NCBI GenBank assembly: GCA_031002005.1
Contig: JARYHS010008074.1
Span: forward strand, 272,739,930 to 272,803,929
Reading direction: 5' to 3'
DNA length: 64,000 nt
From: Vandiemenella viatica
Lineage: Eukaryota; Arthropoda; Insecta; Orthoptera; Morabidae
In this document: piece by piece, positions 53,492-63,860 of the stretch
Layout: every line of letters begins with the position of its first letter
Numbering within the stretch: the stretch's first letter is position 1
Notes under the pieces: generated by a model
The model's database searches: none
What the model was told of the DNA's origin: nothing
Seen by the model: the letters and a program-made list of their open reading frames with translations, nothing else
Made by a program: the position numbers and the translations under genes

Positions 53492-54956
53492 TAGTGTTGT
53501 AAAAAAAACGGTTTTTTTCTGGCTTGAAAAAAAACATGAAAAAAAAACTTTGAAAAAAAACATGTTTTTTTTCAGGAACACGTTTTTTTTTCACAACTAC
53601 TAAATCTCAAATTTGTAAGGCAGTTATCGTTTAAAATGACTGTTTTAGAGTTTATTCTAAGTACTTATCTTAGTTTAAAATCTACTATATTTTTCTGGTT
53701 CAGTAGGAAAAAAAAATTGAAATATTGACTAAATTGACTGAAATTTTCTTTAAGAACGGGGATTTCCCGAAGAGACTAGGTTGCGCGAGAAGGAATCCCC
53801 ATTCCCCATTGTTTGGATTGATACTTGCTATTTGAAATAGTGCTGCCAGCCCTAAAAAATTAACTATAGATCTTTGAAAAAATTAGGAATTTAAAATTTA
53901 TCCACGGTTTTTTGCCTTATTGGACTTTCCTTATATTCGTATACTTGTTAACTCTCAGAGTATAGTGGTACTGACTCATTAAATTGTCAGTAAGGGAGCG
54001 TGCATAAACCACATAGCTTCATTTTGGCCTCCTGTGAACCCCCACGTAGCCCTACGTGGCTTTTGCCTCCCCCCCCCCCCCCCGTTCACGAAGCATATAG
54101 CTTTCTTCCGTTTTGATTCCAGAAGACATTTTGTACTATTTTCTCTTGTCAGACTATTGTAAATTACATACGGGTTTAATTAACTGAGGGAAATAAATAC
54201 TCACTCACATGCTGTTGTGAGATCAGTTCCTCATTTTAACTGTGAAAAATGTTACGAAAGGAAAGTTACGTGGCCTGTCTCGGAACCCCCCCCCCCTCTC
54301 CTTACGTAGCCCAGAGTAGCCTTCCAGCTAACCCCTCCTCCCTCTGGACCGAGCCACGTAATTTGTGCACGGTCCCTAATTATGAATCGTTTCCTTGCAA
54401 CCGTTGGTGTAAACAAACGATTGAAAGGAAATAAAGCTCCTATTTTGTATGATAATCGATTTTAATTCAAACTTAAAAGACCGTAATACAGAACTATTGG
54501 CGCAGTCTTTATGCACAGTGTGTACTTTGCTCACAATTTAAAATTTCAATCTGAAAATCTTTTGCGTACAATATAAGAACAACCAGTAAAAGAAAATTTA
54601 ACTATTTCTGAAGTTAGAGGAGACAGAAGAAGAGACAGAAAATTCCGACACCGACCGAACTAGTGTTGGTATTACTGATACTAGTGAATGTGGTACTGAC
54701 ATAGAGGATGAATAAAATTATGTTACCTATATAGATACACTTATGAATCATTATGTTAGACATTATATGATTCAGTAAGACTTAAAACACACTTGTAAAA
54801 TGGAAGTTCCTTAAATAAAACTATAATTTATTAAATATATTATTTTCTGAAAAAAAACAAAATTTAGAAAAAAAACACGGGTGCTAGGTTTTTTTTCATG
54901 TTTTTTTTCAAAAAGTTGAAAAAAAACATTTTGTTTTTTTTCAGTTTGCAACACTA
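53492..54956. mobile_element. hAT-like element with A8/T8-rich ends, 1465 bp, TSD ATCCAGCA
   Basis: ATCCAGCA at 53484-53491 and 54957-54964. The termini are TAGTGTTGTAAA and, reversed, TAGTGTTGCAAA. The first and last ~110 bp are packed with short G/C islands between runs of seven to nine A or T. There is no transposase. A Harbinger-like MITE is nested at 53994-54376. Confidence 0.88.
53994..54376. mobile_element. PIF/Harbinger-like MITE, 383 bp, TSD TAA
   Basis: TAA at 53991-53993 and 54377-54379. The ends are GGGAGCGTGCATAAACCACA and, reversed, GGGACCGTGCACAAATTACG. A TWA duplication with GGG-starting ends is typical of PIF/Harbinger. Confidence 0.88.
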
Positions 54957-54964
54957 ATCCAGCA

Positions 54965-55372
54965 CCTAATTAAGCGGATCCGCAATCCGTAAAATGGGGT
55001 GAAAACATGTTTCAGTCTTCGTCCCCGTGTCTCCCTGTCGTCACTTTCCGGTCCGACTCGTTCTTTACGGGGTGTATCGCCCCGTTTAACTGTACCCTTC
55101 AAGTTGACATTTAACTCACGGCAACAAATGTGTGTTGTGTGTTTATGTCGTCCGTGATCATAAGTATATACATTCAGTTTTATGTTTCTTTTTTTTTAGA
55201 AACTCCAGTTTGTTTTTGTTGTGTGCAGTACTGTAATTTGAGTTATGTCGTCCTATTGCAAAACTAGCTCCCAAATCGTACACACAAAAAAAGATACAAT
55301 TAGAGTTGTTTATGAGGAGGAAGTAAAAATAATACAATAAGAAGGTTATAACTATTGACAGATACAGGGCGT
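54965..55372. other. Interior of the composite, unassigned
   Basis: There is no gene. The minus-strand frame 55158-55481 runs into the next transposon's inverted repeat and is not credible. Confidence 0.3.
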
Positions 55373-55374
55373 TC

Positions 55375-56195
55375 GCCGGAAAACGCAACCCTCCCAGTCT
55401 GTTGCCGTCGGCAACTTGCTCGGTCAGTCCCCCCAGCAGTTTCCGCCAACCGGCACCGTGAATCACCGCACTGTTTAACACCTCCGCTGCCCCAACAGTG
55501 CAGTGCAGTGACCCTTACATTGTTAAGAACGGTTTCTTTGCATTGTAGCTAGTTTGTGACTTCAGTCTCTTATTAATCAGTGTTGTGAATAAACGTTTCT
55601 TTGCGGTTTGGCTGGTTTGGGGCTTCATACTCTTACTAATCTGTACCGTGTTTGAGTGTGAGTAAAATTATGGTTCGTTACAGTTTGCAACAAAGAATAT
55701 TTCTCTGCGATACATATGTGAAGAAGAAGTCGTTTAAAAAGTGTCGCAGTAAATTTCGTCGCGAATTTCCTGGCGCTTTACTGCCAGCTAAATCAACAAT
55801 TCTGCGTCTGGTTAAAAAAGTAAGAGAAACGGGTTCATTTTTTAACAAAAAGAGACTGTCGGTCAACCGTATTCTCACAGAGGAGAAAATTTACGATATC
55901 GCTTTTCGACTAGAACAGTCACCCAAAAAATCATTAAGTCAGTTAGGGCAGCGTGTGTCTCGAAATATGTTCAGAAGATGTGAAATGTGCATTACACAAG
56001 AGTGTCAACACTTCCAGCATCTTTTATAAGGTAAGCTAATGAATTACGTCACATTTAAATGCTTAGCACATACAAGTTTATGAAATAGTCCGCGGCCGAC
56101 GGTCGAACAATGCCGGGAGCTGACCGCTCGCTCGCCGCGAGCAGTTTCTTCCTTGTAGCGCTAACAGTGGGTTGCGTTTCCCGGCGAACGCCCTG
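55375..56195 (+). mobile_element. Tc1/mariner-type element, 821 bp, TSD TA
   Basis: TA at 55373-55374 and 56196-56197. The left end is CAGGGCGTTCGCCGGAAAAC and the right end reversed is CAGGGCGTTCGCCGGGAAAC, continuing CGCAACCC. The ends are GC-rich. The transposase is truncated to its N-terminal half. Confidence 0.9.
55670..56029 (+). pseudogene. Tc1/mariner transposase, N-terminal HTH half only
   Basis: The frame opens MVRYSLQQRIFLCDTYVKKK, then FRREFPGALLPAKSTILRLV and VRETGSFFNKKR, and ends with LTEEKIYDIAFRLEQSPKKS. This is the DUF4817-type helix-turn-helix followed by the second HTH of insect mariner-like transposases. After SQLGQRVSRN it should enter the linker and DDE core, but the frame stops at 56029 and the right inverted repeat follows, so the catalytic half is deleted. 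An ATG six codons upstream is possible; 55670 fits the family start better. Confidence 0.82.
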
Positions 56196-56450
56196 TATTT
56201 CAAAATCTAGTGAATAAATGATGTTTTAATTTTTTTTGTCATAAACTTTACTTCATTGTATTTGAGTTATTTCTTTTCAAAAAGTGGATTTCTATTTCCT
56301 TATTCTGCTAATTCTATAAGATCTATGATAGCAAAGTTTTCAAATGACATAATTTTTCAGTTTGAATATTTCAAGAAACAATGGCAAAGATTTTCGTTGT
56401 GTGTTTGATGAGTAAACGTCCAAAAAAAATCACCTATCTTTGAACTTTAA

Positions 56451-56813
56451 GGTGGGACCACACGCTTGCTAAACCTCGTCAAGCCGTCACAAGTTGAAAC
56501 GTGTGGATAGGGCGTTTAACTTGGCTTGTGTAGGCTGGCTAGCACTTGTGGCTGATCCGATCGAGTGTCGGTTTTTTTGGCACGAATCAAAGAAATTTTG
56601 CGGCAAGTGCTTGTAAAGCGCCTACTTGTTTCTGCGGACTTGATACACTTTGTGCATTGACGGCGGCAGACATGCGTTCCTGTTTGTTGTGATAGAAGTG
56701 CCGCAGGAAAAATGAGTAATTGGTTCAACAACGATATTTCACATTCCTTGAATGCTAATATTCAAAATCAGCATATCTCTTCCGGCAGAAGTTATCAAGA
56801 TGGCTCATAAATA
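56451..56813. mobile_element. Possible PIF/Harbinger-type end
   Basis: Begins TTAAGGTGGGACCACACGC, the same TTAAGG..CACAC style as the element at 61255. The other end was not found. The minus frame 56731-56516 has no domain. Confidence 0.35.
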
Positions 56814-57058
56814 AGCGTGGTGGGTGAGCAATTAACGTTCTGGCCTCGCATTCGGCAGGACGCCGGTTCGAATCCTAATCCGGGCATTGAGATTTGGGGT
56901 TTCCATGTTTTCTCCAAATCACTCTAGGCGAATGCCGGGATGCTTCCTTCAGAAAAAGGCCAAGTCCGAATTCTTTACCGTTCCTTACCCCATGTCCTTT
57001 CTCGCCTCTAATGACCTCGTTGCTGACAAGGCGTAAAGCCATAAGCAAAATAAAAAAT
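56814..57058 (+). mobile_element. tRNA-derived SINE, near full length
   Basis: Box A-like GGTGGGTGAGCAATTAACG (about 56819), perfect box B GGTTCGAATCC at 56865-56875, central domain GGGTTTCCATG (about 56897), the 3' motif CTAATGACCTCGTTG (about 57008), and an A-rich tail at 57040-57058. The chance frame 56894-57091 lies wholly within it. Confidence 0.85.
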
Positions 57059-57254
57059 CATAAAGTAGCTCATTATAGTTATTTTCCGTAAATTCTCTGC
57101 AGTCAAAAAATAATTGATTTATACATTGTAATACTGTTAAAAAATAATTATTATACAATTTCAATTACAAAACAATAATTTTATATAGGTCCCTAATTAT
57201 ATTAAATGAAATACATTCATGAAACTACATACTAAACATAGTTACATGAATGAA
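57059..57254. other. AT-rich spacer
   Basis: Nothing recognised. Confidence 0.3.
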
Positions 57255-57780
57255 ATTATACCTGGAACGGTTTCTATGGATTTTTAACATCCACCATCTT
57301 CTTCGCCGTCTTTCTCGTTGTATTTTCATTTTCGTTTAAATTTTTATGATAAATATAGGTTAAGCAAGAATTTATATCCAACACAACATCGAAGTCCCTC
57401 ACGCATTCTTCTCCAAAACATACCAGCGCATTCGCAAGCATGTGGCTGTCAATGTTCGACGCCCCACAATTAACCAAGCGTTTGTAAAGGTTTGGAGTTT
57501 TCGGCAAGTGCCATGCGTGTGGACCCGGGATTATGTTCATTGCAAAGAAACACATTTTAATATCAGCTTGCTTAGAATACAGGGTTCGTGCACCATAGAG
57601 CATTGCATCAGTTTGTTCAATGAACGACTGATAAGCTTTGGTGTTGCTGTTGAAACTGAAGTTATCGGGAAAAGATCTGACAGAACAAGCGTCATGGAAA
57701 ACGTTCTGCCTTCGTACCTGCACACAATTGGGAGTTGTCAACGTTTTATACCCCTCCCCCCCCCCAAAAAAAAACACTGA
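57255..57780 (-). pseudogene. Unidentified 167-codon frame; Harbinger-like motif at its end
   Basis: Minus frame 57777-57274 with ordinary protein composition (SFPDNFSFNSNTKAYQSFIE, CFFAMNIIPGPHAWHLPK, GASNIDSHMLANALVCFGEE). I do not recognise it. It could be a captured host exon: an AG at about 57721 follows a loose pyrimidine stretch, and coding quality begins there. Near its 3' end a different frame reads RERRRRRWWMLKIHRNRSRY, similar to the RRRWW.HP...R start of HARBI1-type transposases. The two observations may be unrelated. Confidence 0.35.
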
Positions 57781-57949
57781 AAGAAATTAAGAGCATAAAA
57801 AAAACTTTCACTCCGACGTAAACCACGAAGATCTGGACACCACAATTGAAGCACAAAGCAAGACCGTAGCCCTGGATAATCCACATACTGAGGTGATTCC
57901 CAGATATGATTATCTCAAAAAAGCGCAGAAAGTTGTTAAGTTTTTCAAA

Positions 57950-58055
57950 TAGTTTTTTATTTATGATCATTTCAATCAAACCAACAAATGAGGAGGCAGA
58001 AAGGGCTTTCTCGGCTGCTGGCTATATATGTAATTCCTTGCAAATAAAGTGATAA
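57950..58055 (+). pseudogene. hAT dimerisation-domain fragment
   Basis: The plus strand reads IISIKPTNEEAERAFSAAGY and ICNSLQIK, matching the P.S...ER.FS.AG.I......L core of the hAT C-terminal dimerisation domain. Orientation is opposite to the fragment at 58936-59202, so it belongs to a different copy or a rearranged one. Confidence 0.65.
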
Positions 58056-58229
58056 TTTCAGCGCTTATTAAATAAACAGATTATTTTTCAAACTGACGTG
58101 ATTTACTGTGATACATATAAATTGATCTAAAACTAAATACTTACTATAATTGATTATTTACTAAATAACTAGAGTTAGATTTATAACAAAGCGTGTAAAA
58201 GTGCAATGTGCAAAACACTACTCCAGAGA

Positions 58230-59215
58230 AGCTATCAAGGAATTTAAATAAGGTATGAGAATAGATCCCTTTCAAAAATCGTATAGAGATTCAGCAGGGT
58301 GATTGGAAAGGCTTTGCGCCGGACTTTCAAATCGGTTTCAATGGCTGCTGCAGTACTGGTAGATGTGTTTAAAATATTTAAATTCTTCGTGTCCGCGTCG
58401 CTGCAATGATCTTTTATGACAGACATTACTCCCATGTCGATCGTCTTTGATTGTGACGCAGTGGCAACAGTTTCTGACTTAGTAGCAGCGCACTATAAGT
58501 GGCAATCACCTTTCCTCGCCACATCATTTTCTTCCCTAGAAACATTCGAAAGTCCATTGACAATGTCTTCAAAATTCTCGTTAAAAATATCAAAACACGT
58601 ATATTTTTGAAACCAGTGGGTCTCGTATAAAGCTGAAAATTTTGGGACGTACTTTCTCTGTAAAAAGGTTTGTCGTGAAAATTTTATGATGTACTCTGTG
58701 GTTCAAATTGTGTTCCATATTTCTGTAATTTGATTTAAACTATTTACAAACATGTTTGTCTGTGGCTTTCACAATGAAAATACAAGGCTTTTTTCATATT
58801 TCTCTTTAAAAAACTTTGAACCCCATCAATATCACCCGCCAATGTAGAACACACTTCACATCCTTGGCTAACACAACTATTAAGCCCATGTACTTCGTAT
58901 TATAAAAATCTGTCGATTTCTAATGCTATAATTTGTCATTTAAATCCATCGGTTCTACGAATCTGAGAGATTTTTGGTGGATTGTATTTTATCTTCGTCA
59001 GTAAAACTATTTTTATGGAAAGCTGTTCTTTCCCAGCTATATCACACGACTCATCTGCCAACACAATATAAGTATAAGCCTTCTTTGCGGCCTGCACAAT
59101 TTCATTTTTAACGACCAAGCCGCACAGGGCAATGATTTCGTTTTGAATCTGTGGGGAGATATACATGACATTTTTCTTAAATTTTTCAATATGCTGTTTC
59201 AAAACCAGAACACTT
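58230..59215 (-). pseudogene. hAT transposase remnant (ZMYM1-like), minus strand
   Basis: The clear part is 59202-58936: FKKNVMYISPQIQNEIIALC, YTYIVLADESCDIAGKEQLS. This is the SP.IQNEII..C.........Y..LADE..D...KEQLS block with the first catalytic Asp. Downstream frames to 58244 are less certain. Stops separate the pieces. Confidence 0.72.
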
Positions 59216-60015
59216 TAATCAATTCTTAGTTTCAGCAGTTATTCAAAAACATCTTGATGTTGTTCTTTACATCTTCAAGGCAAGTTATTTGTACGGTGTA
59301 ACACAGAAAATAATAGAAGATATTATAGATGACACGATTTATCGATTGTCTTCTACTTCCTTCTGGTGAGCAGTATTCATCATTACAGCGACCGGTATTT
59401 TCTCCAAGAAGTTCTTAACATCGTTAGCTGCTGATTGATGATAATGTGATAAAGCATGTTTTTACAATATTCATGGATATTTTTAAAGTGACAGAAAGTT
59501 CGAGTAACAAATTAATTAGACTATACTAGCAGAGGCAAGTAAGTCTGCAAGCAACAATGATTAAATTTTAATTTCAAATTAGTGGCTTTAGCATCTATAG
59601 AAAATTTATTTTCAGGAAGGTACCCAGCAGCTGGGCCGTATGTAGCAGTATAGGTTCGACCACAGAATGAGAAACAACTTGACCGTTGGACCGACCCAGC
59701 TCATATCCGAGCACCTAGGACAAATATACTGTAAAGTCAAGAGTAATAAATATTTTGTCACAATTGCTTGATAGTAATAAAAATAAATAACATTTAAACG
59801 AATGCACATAATTATAGTTATTAAATAAAAGTCGTACTGTATGTAATACTAAATTAAAAGCCATCGTTAGCCTTACGGAAAATACAGATTAATTACTTTT
59901 AAGAACAGATTATTAGCGCGCTCTCTGTTTATATCACAGTATAAACGATCGGATGCGGTGTGATCGGGTCGAGTCAGCCTGCAATCAATCGGTATTTAAT
60001 CGCAGTTAAGACGGG
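59216..60015. other. Interior of the composite, unassigned
   Basis: Short frames only. A GC-richer patch near 59940-60010 precedes the next open frame. Confidence 0.3.
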
Positions 60016-60255
60016 ATGTCTTTGTTCGAGTTGGCTCGCGCGGCACAGCGACAGTTTGTTGCCATGGATAACAAAAACGGCCACCTTTTAATACAATTGT
60101 ATGGTGCCAAATTTTTTTGTGTAATAGCAAATGTGCAGCCTAATCAGACTCAGATTGTATCACCTCCATCACTACCACAACTGTCACTTGATACTCCAAT
60201 CAACGAATCTATAGAATCGCCAAATGACAGAATCAACATAATACCTTTTACCTAA
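60016..60255 (+). other. Unidentified 79-codon open frame
   Basis: MSLFELARAAQRQFVAMDNK... then a Pro/Ser-rich tail. There is no recognisable domain. It may be the first exon of a degraded transposon protein. Confidence 0.25.
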
Positions 60256-60897
60256 GTAAGGAGTAAGTTCTCGTTAAGAATGGCAACAGAAAATTGAATA
60301 GCAATAAAAAAAAAACATTAGTATTAAACGGGTGCTATTACCTTATCTTTGAAAATTCTTTCAGAGCTTCGCATAGTGCGTCAGAAACATCTGAAACTGT
60401 TCAAATAAATGATTGTTTTGAAACTCGAAAAAGGTAATGCAGGCTAGTACACGAGTCTCCAATTACTAGAAATCATGAAGTCACAGCGTTTATCAGTAAC
60501 AGAAATGTCTCCCGAAATTGAGTGCAGTGGCTCAATTAATTATTTTAGAAACTCTACGATTGTCAATCTCGTAAAATTTGTTTATTGTATCCTCGATGGC
60601 TTCATATCTAATATCTTCCATGAGTTTCTCGCCATACTGTATTCAATTAAAATACAATTTCCATATCCACCAAATCATTTTTCGTTTAGGTTTCTAGTAT
60701 ACAGTGTGTCGGATCACAGTGAAAGTTTCGGCTATTCGCGCACGTGAAATGTCCACGGTGGTTTCACGAAAAGACATTGCCTGGATAGTTTGCCGCGCAA
60801 GCCGTGTTCGTCAACAGAAATGGTTCGCGCGGTAAATAACCGGTTTGGCGCGCTGGAACATGGCTCGCGCAGCAGCCGCTCATACTCGAAACGCAGC
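60256..60897. other. Interior of the composite, unassigned
   Basis: Several GC-rich motifs near 60760-60890 (GGCTCGCGC, GCGCGG) may belong to a transposon end, but no partner was found. Confidence 0.3.
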
Positions 60898-60900
60898 TTA

Positions 60901-61251
60901 GGGACCGTCCATAAACCACGTAGCTCCATTTTGGCCTCCTGTGATCCCCCCTCCCCCCCCCCCACGTAGCCCAACGTGGCTTTTGTCTCTCTCCCCCCCT
61001 CCACGTAGCCTTTTCTCATAATGATTCCTGACGTCATTTTTGTACTGTTTTCTCTAGTCAGGCTATCATAAATTACAAGCGAGGATAATAAAATGACGGA
61101 AATAATTATTACCATGTTCTGTATCTTAATATGAAAGAAAAGCTACGTGGCCTGGTTCGGAAAGCCCCCCCCCCCCTTTAAGTAGCCCAGCGTTGCTTTC
61201 CAACTAACCCCTTCCCCTCTAGACTAAGCCACGTAGTTTATGCACAATCCC
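60901..61251. mobile_element. PIF/Harbinger-like MITE, 351 bp, TSD TTA
   Basis: TTA at 60898-60900 and 61252-61254. The ends are GGGACCGTCCATAAACCACG and, reversed, GGGATTGTGCATAAACTACG. Same family as 53994-54376 and 15237-15555. Confidence 0.88.
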
Positions 61252-61254
61252 TTA

Positions 61255-62819
61255 AGGCCGGTTCACACTGTGCGGTTTTCACCGCAGTGGAAACTTTTCC
61301 GTCGCCGCCTACAGAATTTAAGGCGTTTACATATTCGGCGGTAGAACTGTTGCTGCTATTACAGCGGTAAAATTTTCGCTGCTATGAAGAGCTGGTAAAA
61401 GATGACGTGGTCGGACGTCAGTACCTTTCTTTTGATGACTAGAGTTTCATTTTGTGAAGTTAATTTAATTAATTTGGTGTTTATTACATCGTAGTTAACT
61501 TTTAAAAAATTTATTTTGAAGGGTCCATAGCCATAGAATAGGAAAAGAAAAAGCCAAAGGAAAACAGAATATTTGAGGAACGACGACACCAAGTTTTTCA
61601 ATTATTTTGGGATGTTTATTTCGACAGTTGCTTGCGAAACTTAAGGACGGCATTCAAAGGAGGAATACCCAGTTGATGAATTGTATTTAACGTGTGGAAG
61701 TACTGGCAATCTCCTTGAAGTAGGCAGATTTCTCATGGGCCTACCATAAATAAACATTTAATTTCATATAATTCCAATCCGCTATATTTATTTTATGTTA
61801 ATTAGGGTGAAAACTTCTTGAGGTGAATATGAACAGATGTACAAGAAAAGTTTGAAAAATACACTATGACATATAATGGCTAAGACTTACATTTATTTGT
61901 AACTAATACATATACTTCATTGTGTAATCAACTATCAGTGTTGAGTTTATATTGCTTTTATACTTACAAGCACAATCGACTAGTTAAACTTTTGTGATTA
62001 GATTGTAATCTGTTAAGTGTTTTAATAACTATTACTTTACAAAGAAAAATCGAAAGTAAATGGCGAAGATGATGCCGAAGTTACTGAACACCTTGTCTCA
62101 CTGTATTCGTCACTGCTGTGTTAGAAGATAAGATGAAGAAGAAGAAGAAAAAAAAAAAAGAGGAAAAATGTCGATCCACAGAATTTCGAATTGTTGAAAG
62201 TTTTCCTTGGCAAATGTCTAAGATATAAGGACACAGTTATATAGTATTAAACATCAAAATCTTTCTATAAAATGTGATTCAACATTTTTCAACTTCTAGT
62301 TGAAGCTCTAAAAATTTATGTAAATACGTGATCAAAAGTTTACTATCCAAAGGCATTTTTCCTCATTTTTCATTTCGTCAAAATCATTCCTAATTTCAAG
62401 GCACACTTCTTTCCAAGCGTTCCTGGTAGCGTTCCGATCTTTAAAAGAATCTATAGTTTTTTCTCTTAAAACTGCTAACGAAATGAGAAGATCAGTATCC
62501 ATCATCACTTAACTTACATTACGATATTTAAATTCAAAAAATGTTAACTTTAACAGACTGAAAGAGCACAAGCGGTTAAAAAATCGCCGAGTGTGCAAGC
62601 GCCTATTTGACCACATGGGCCACTGTCTGGATTGGGGCGGTCAAATTACCGTCGAATATAGTGGCAGCGCACGGCTGCATACCTGCCGTCGACGGCAGCT
62701 CTGCCGTGGTTGTACGCCCAGTGTGTAAGCTCCCATTTGATCCCTCGCGCCACTACTGGAACGACGGCGACGGAAAACTTTCCGCCACGGCCTGAAACCG
62801 CCCAGTGTGTAACCGATCT
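61255..62819 (-). mobile_element. PIF/Harbinger-like element with MADF gene fragment
   Basis: The left end is AGGCCGGTTCACACTGTGCG and the right end reversed is AGATCGGTTACACACTGGGC. The arms extend about 50 bp (GCGGTTT, GGAAA.TTTTCCGTCGCCGCC). Flanks are TTA and TAG, so only TA is shared. It carries a MADF-domain fragment on the minus strand and no transposase. Confidence 0.72.
62332..62505 (-). CDS. MADF (Myb/SANT-like) domain fragment, 57 codons
   Basis: Minus strand MMDTDLLISLAVLREKTIDS, FKDRNATRNAWKEVCLEIRN, DFDEMKNEEK, then a stop. The LI.LV..R......D..Y/F.DR..R..AW.E....L pattern is the first half of a MADF domain. PIF/Harbinger elements often carry a MADF/Myb-type DNA-binding partner of their transposase, which fits the flanking inverted repeats. 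The domain is usually about 85 residues, so this one is truncated at the C-terminus. Confidence 0.65.
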   Translation of the reverse strand: MMDTDLLISLAVLREKTIDSFKDRNATRNAWKEVCLEIRNDFDEMKNEEKCLWIVNF

Positions 62820-63065
62820 TAGAGTCGTCAGCAGCGCCGTACGTGGCCCGTTGTGCTGCCCCGCCCTCGCTAACGTCTGTTTTCCCGCAAATAGCAGTAG
62901 AAAGCAGGTTTAAATCGCACGAACCGAATTAATTTTTGAAAGTTACTAACATTGTTTACTCTTCGGTTCTGCAGAACTCTGATCGGGCACAAACCCGCGT
63001 CCAGCTAGGGGGGGGGGGCAGCTGCCCCCCCCCTGCCCGTACCTGGCTACGCCCTTGGTGTTACT

Positions 63066-63418
63066 GATGTTGAAGCGCATACTGACTTTCAATTGCGGAT
63101 TAAAGCTATCGTAGCAAGGGCAGTACCTGTGCATTGCTCTGCTCTCTCGTTAAACCTGATTGTTCAAGACACTATAAAAGAAGCAGGTACATGTATTAAG
63201 AGATTTTTTAGGGTGTTGCTTTCGTGCATGGTTCATCGAAACACCAGGCTTGTTTTGAATCACTACAGGCAGCTGGCGATGAACCTCTCTTTGCGGCCTT
63301 TTTGACCAAGAATATAGCGTTGTCCTTAAAAACTATTTTAAACAATTATAGTGTGCTGCCATGTTTTTTGAACGACACAGAAAGTCAGGAATATAATATC
63401 TATGAGAAAGCAAAATAG
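63066..63418 (+). pseudogene. hAT transposase remnant (ZMYM1-like), second part
   Basis: Continues the gene cut at 52526: after the duplicated DGVT-coding bases come RIKAIVARAVPVHCSALSLN (an A in the HC.AH.LNL box is followed by L where H is usual), LIVQDTIKEAGTCIKRFFRV, then in another frame HGSSKHQACFESLQAAGDEP. This is the expected order after the DG(A) block. A frameshift lies near 63225. Confidence 0.78.
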
Positions 63419-63429
63419 TTTTTTAAAAT

Positions 63430-63855
63430 CTTCAGTTTTCTGAATCTCTTTTTATTATCATTTCTGATAGAAATTCTGGTTCGTTTCGAAGCTTCAAACG
63501 CAAATTTGCAGATTTATTTCCACCTGTAAAAATCTGTAGATAATACTGTCAAGCACGTCGTATCATGCCTGATCATGCCAACTAACTGGCGAAAAATTTC
63601 AAAACCCTTGGAAATCGACTCTTGATTCAGTTTTTATAATAGATGATCAACAAATCAACATTAATAACTCCAAAAATAAGGAGGATAAATAGATATATAA
63701 ATAATTCATCAAGTAAACCGCATTTAATTTCCTCGCGCACTGACTGATATAAAAAATGTATCCTGTTGTTTTAAATAAATTCATTGGCCGTAGTGACCAG
63801 CATTTTACTAAAAATGCTATGACACACTTGAGTAACGTGGAACTTTTCCTTACTG
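63430..63855. other. Unassigned AT-rich sequence
   Basis: Nothing recognised. Confidence 0.3.
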
Positions 63856-63860
63856 ATTAA

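Larger units (their letters stand above)
52527..63057. mobile_element. 10.5-kb hAT-bounded composite insertion, 8-bp TSD GTGTTACT
   Basis: GTGTTACT at 52519-52526 recurs at 63058-63065. The outer 16 bp, CAAGGGCGTAGCCAGG, is present at the left end and reversed at the right end; both ends are followed by G/C runs. The outside sequence is one hAT gene that rejoins across the gap. Inside are hAT transposase pieces in both orientations and at least six later insertions, so the original element was much shorter. Confidence 0.88.

Noticed and set aside
60732..61115. 127-codon minus-strand frame
   Set aside because: Runs through a Harbinger-like MITE and its C run; similar frames occur in the other MITE copies.
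52527..63057. Giant cargo-carrying transposon or virus-like element (Maverick, Teratorn-like)
   Set aside because: No polymerase, capsid, protease or ATPase frame was seen; the size is explained by nested small elements.
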